Origin: Endomicrobium sp.
GTDB taxonomy: Bacteria > Elusimicrobiota > Endomicrobiia > Endomicrobiales > Endomicrobiaceae
Direction: 5' to 3'
DNA: 7,289 bases
Assembly: GCA_031283985.1 (NCBI GenBank)
Contig: JAITAQ010000021.1
Coordinates: 1-7,289, forward strand
Notes under the pieces: generated by a model
Databases searched by the model: none
What the model was told of the DNA's origin: nothing
Seen by the model: the letters and a program-made list of their open reading frames with translations, nothing else
Part shown: piece after piece, positions 6,651 through 7,289 of the stretch
Layout of the letters: each line of letters starts with the position of its first letter
Position numbering within the stretch: the first letter of the stretch is position 1
Translations under genes and position numbers: made by a program

Positions 6651-6656
6651 ATATTT

Positions 6657-7226
6657 ATGAAATTAGTTAAGTATTTATTTTTATGTTTTTCAATCCTGAC
6701 TAGCTCAGCAACTTATACAGTGGCGAAACAATCGCCGAAAATAGAAATAGTAAAAAGCTCGTCTTGGGAAAAAGCTATTAAAAGTATAACCTCTCGTGTA
6801 TCTCAGTCCAATTTGCAAAAGAACATAATATGCATTACCGACGAAGATGGTGTTCTTTTAGACAGCCAATTAAAAGCTATACCTAAGAGCTATAATCTTT
6901 TTTATTTTATGAAATATAGAAAAATTCCTATTTTTTGTTTAACAGCAACCGCAACGGCTGAAAAACTTAAAGAAGAAGGGTTTAGGTTTAACACCATTTC
7001 TTTTTCTGTAGAGGAAAATTCAAAATTTTCAATAATTGACGGAGTTATTCGCGGACACATTAATAATAACAAAATACCAGCATTAGTCTTATTTTTGGAA
7101 CAAACTAATTTTACTCCTGACCAAATTATTTTTATAGATGATTCTTATAAAAATATTGAGGATATGGCTGATTTTTGCAAACATAGCGGAATTGATTGTT
7201 TTGCAATTAATTTAGTTTTAGAATAA
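6657..7226 (+). CDS. Predicted exported HAD-superfamily protein, DUF2608-like
   Basis: The 189-residue protein begins with a likely Sec signal peptide: Lys2 and Lys5, a hydrophobic core at about 6-19 and a plausible cut after TVA (21-23). No convincing lipobox is seen. The mature part carries HAD phosphatase-type motifs: motif I IICITDEDGVLLD (57-69), with Asp62 and Asp64 as expected nucleophile and acid/base; motif II around IFCLTATAT (92-100), with Thr96 or Thr98; a candidate motif III lysine, Lys139, in NNNKIPALVLFLE; and motif IV IIFIDDSYKNIEDM (157-170), with Asp161 and Asp162. This order, and an IDD-x-x-x-N-I/L acidic motif near the end, resemble DUF2608 proteins, mostly known from host-associated bacteria. 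The motif I to II gap is short, so the cap must be small or lie later. The gene is divergent from thrC with its own promoter and strong ribosome site. The HAD fold is fairly secure, the DUF2608 label moderate, the substrate unknown. Confidence 0.75.
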   Translation: MKLVKYLFLCFSILTSSATYTVAKQSPKIEIVKSSSWEKAIKSITSRVSQSNLQKNIICITDEDGVLLDSQLKAIPKSYNLFYFMKYRKIPIFCLTATATAEKLKEEGFRFNTISFSVEENSKFSIIDGVIRGHINNNKIPALVLFLEQTNFTPDQIIFIDDSYKNIEDMADFCKHSGIDCFAINLVLE

Positions 7227-7289
7227 GAAAATCATTTAAAATTTTAGTTTTGAGGGTATTTTAATATAATTTTGTAAATTTGCAATTAG

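Noticed and set aside
6585..6656. In-frame TTG-initiated extension of the HAD-like protein (24 extra residues)
   Set aside because: It lies over promoter-like sequence, has no ribosome site, and would bury the signal peptide; ATG 6657 has a near-perfect Shine-Dalgarno.
7227..7289. Terminator after the HAD-like gene
   Set aside because: The tail is A/T-rich with no stem of useful strength followed by a U-tract, so no terminator is called.

Overview
This window is AT-rich bacterial DNA with compact, mostly co-oriented genes. Six genes lie on the minus strand and one on the plus strand. All seven use the standard code, and most have a visible Shine-Dalgarno site. The conserved proteins (LepA, LepB, CinA, ThrC) show this is chromosomal housekeeping DNA. 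The base composition, the apparent gene relic between cinA and lepA, and the exported DUF2608-like protein would suit a host-associated lineage. An Endomicrobium-like member of Elusimicrobiota is my tentative guess, but nothing here proves it.

Layout, in minus-strand transcription order from the right. thrC (6333-5269) has a recognisable promoter just upstream and is followed after 4 bp by cinA (5264-3978). About 316 bp separate cinA from lepA. That gap appears to hold a decayed reading frame, possibly an AraC-type regulator, and a candidate lepA promoter embedded in an inverted repeat. Next comes a tight cluster of lepA (3661-1874), lepB (1836-1060), an NfeD-family gene (1063-644, overlapping lepB by ATGA) and an SPFH/stomatin-like gene (632 to beyond the left edge). 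The last three are probably translated from one mRNA. They concern protein export and membrane quality: signal-peptide cleavage (LepB) and an SPFH-NfeD membrane pair, led by the ribosome back-translocase LepA.

On the right, divergent from thrC, is one plus-strand gene (6657-7226). It encodes a small protein with a predicted signal peptide and HAD-type phosphatase motifs, resembling DUF2608. About 320 bp of very AT-rich DNA lie between it and thrC, carrying promoter-like sequences for both genes and a short repeated octamer.

I see no tRNA, rRNA, CRISPR array, insertion sequence or convincing intrinsic terminator. The most interesting points are the putative regulator relic, the dyad over the lepA promoter, and the exported HAD protein. 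I do not see a convincing new multi-gene system.
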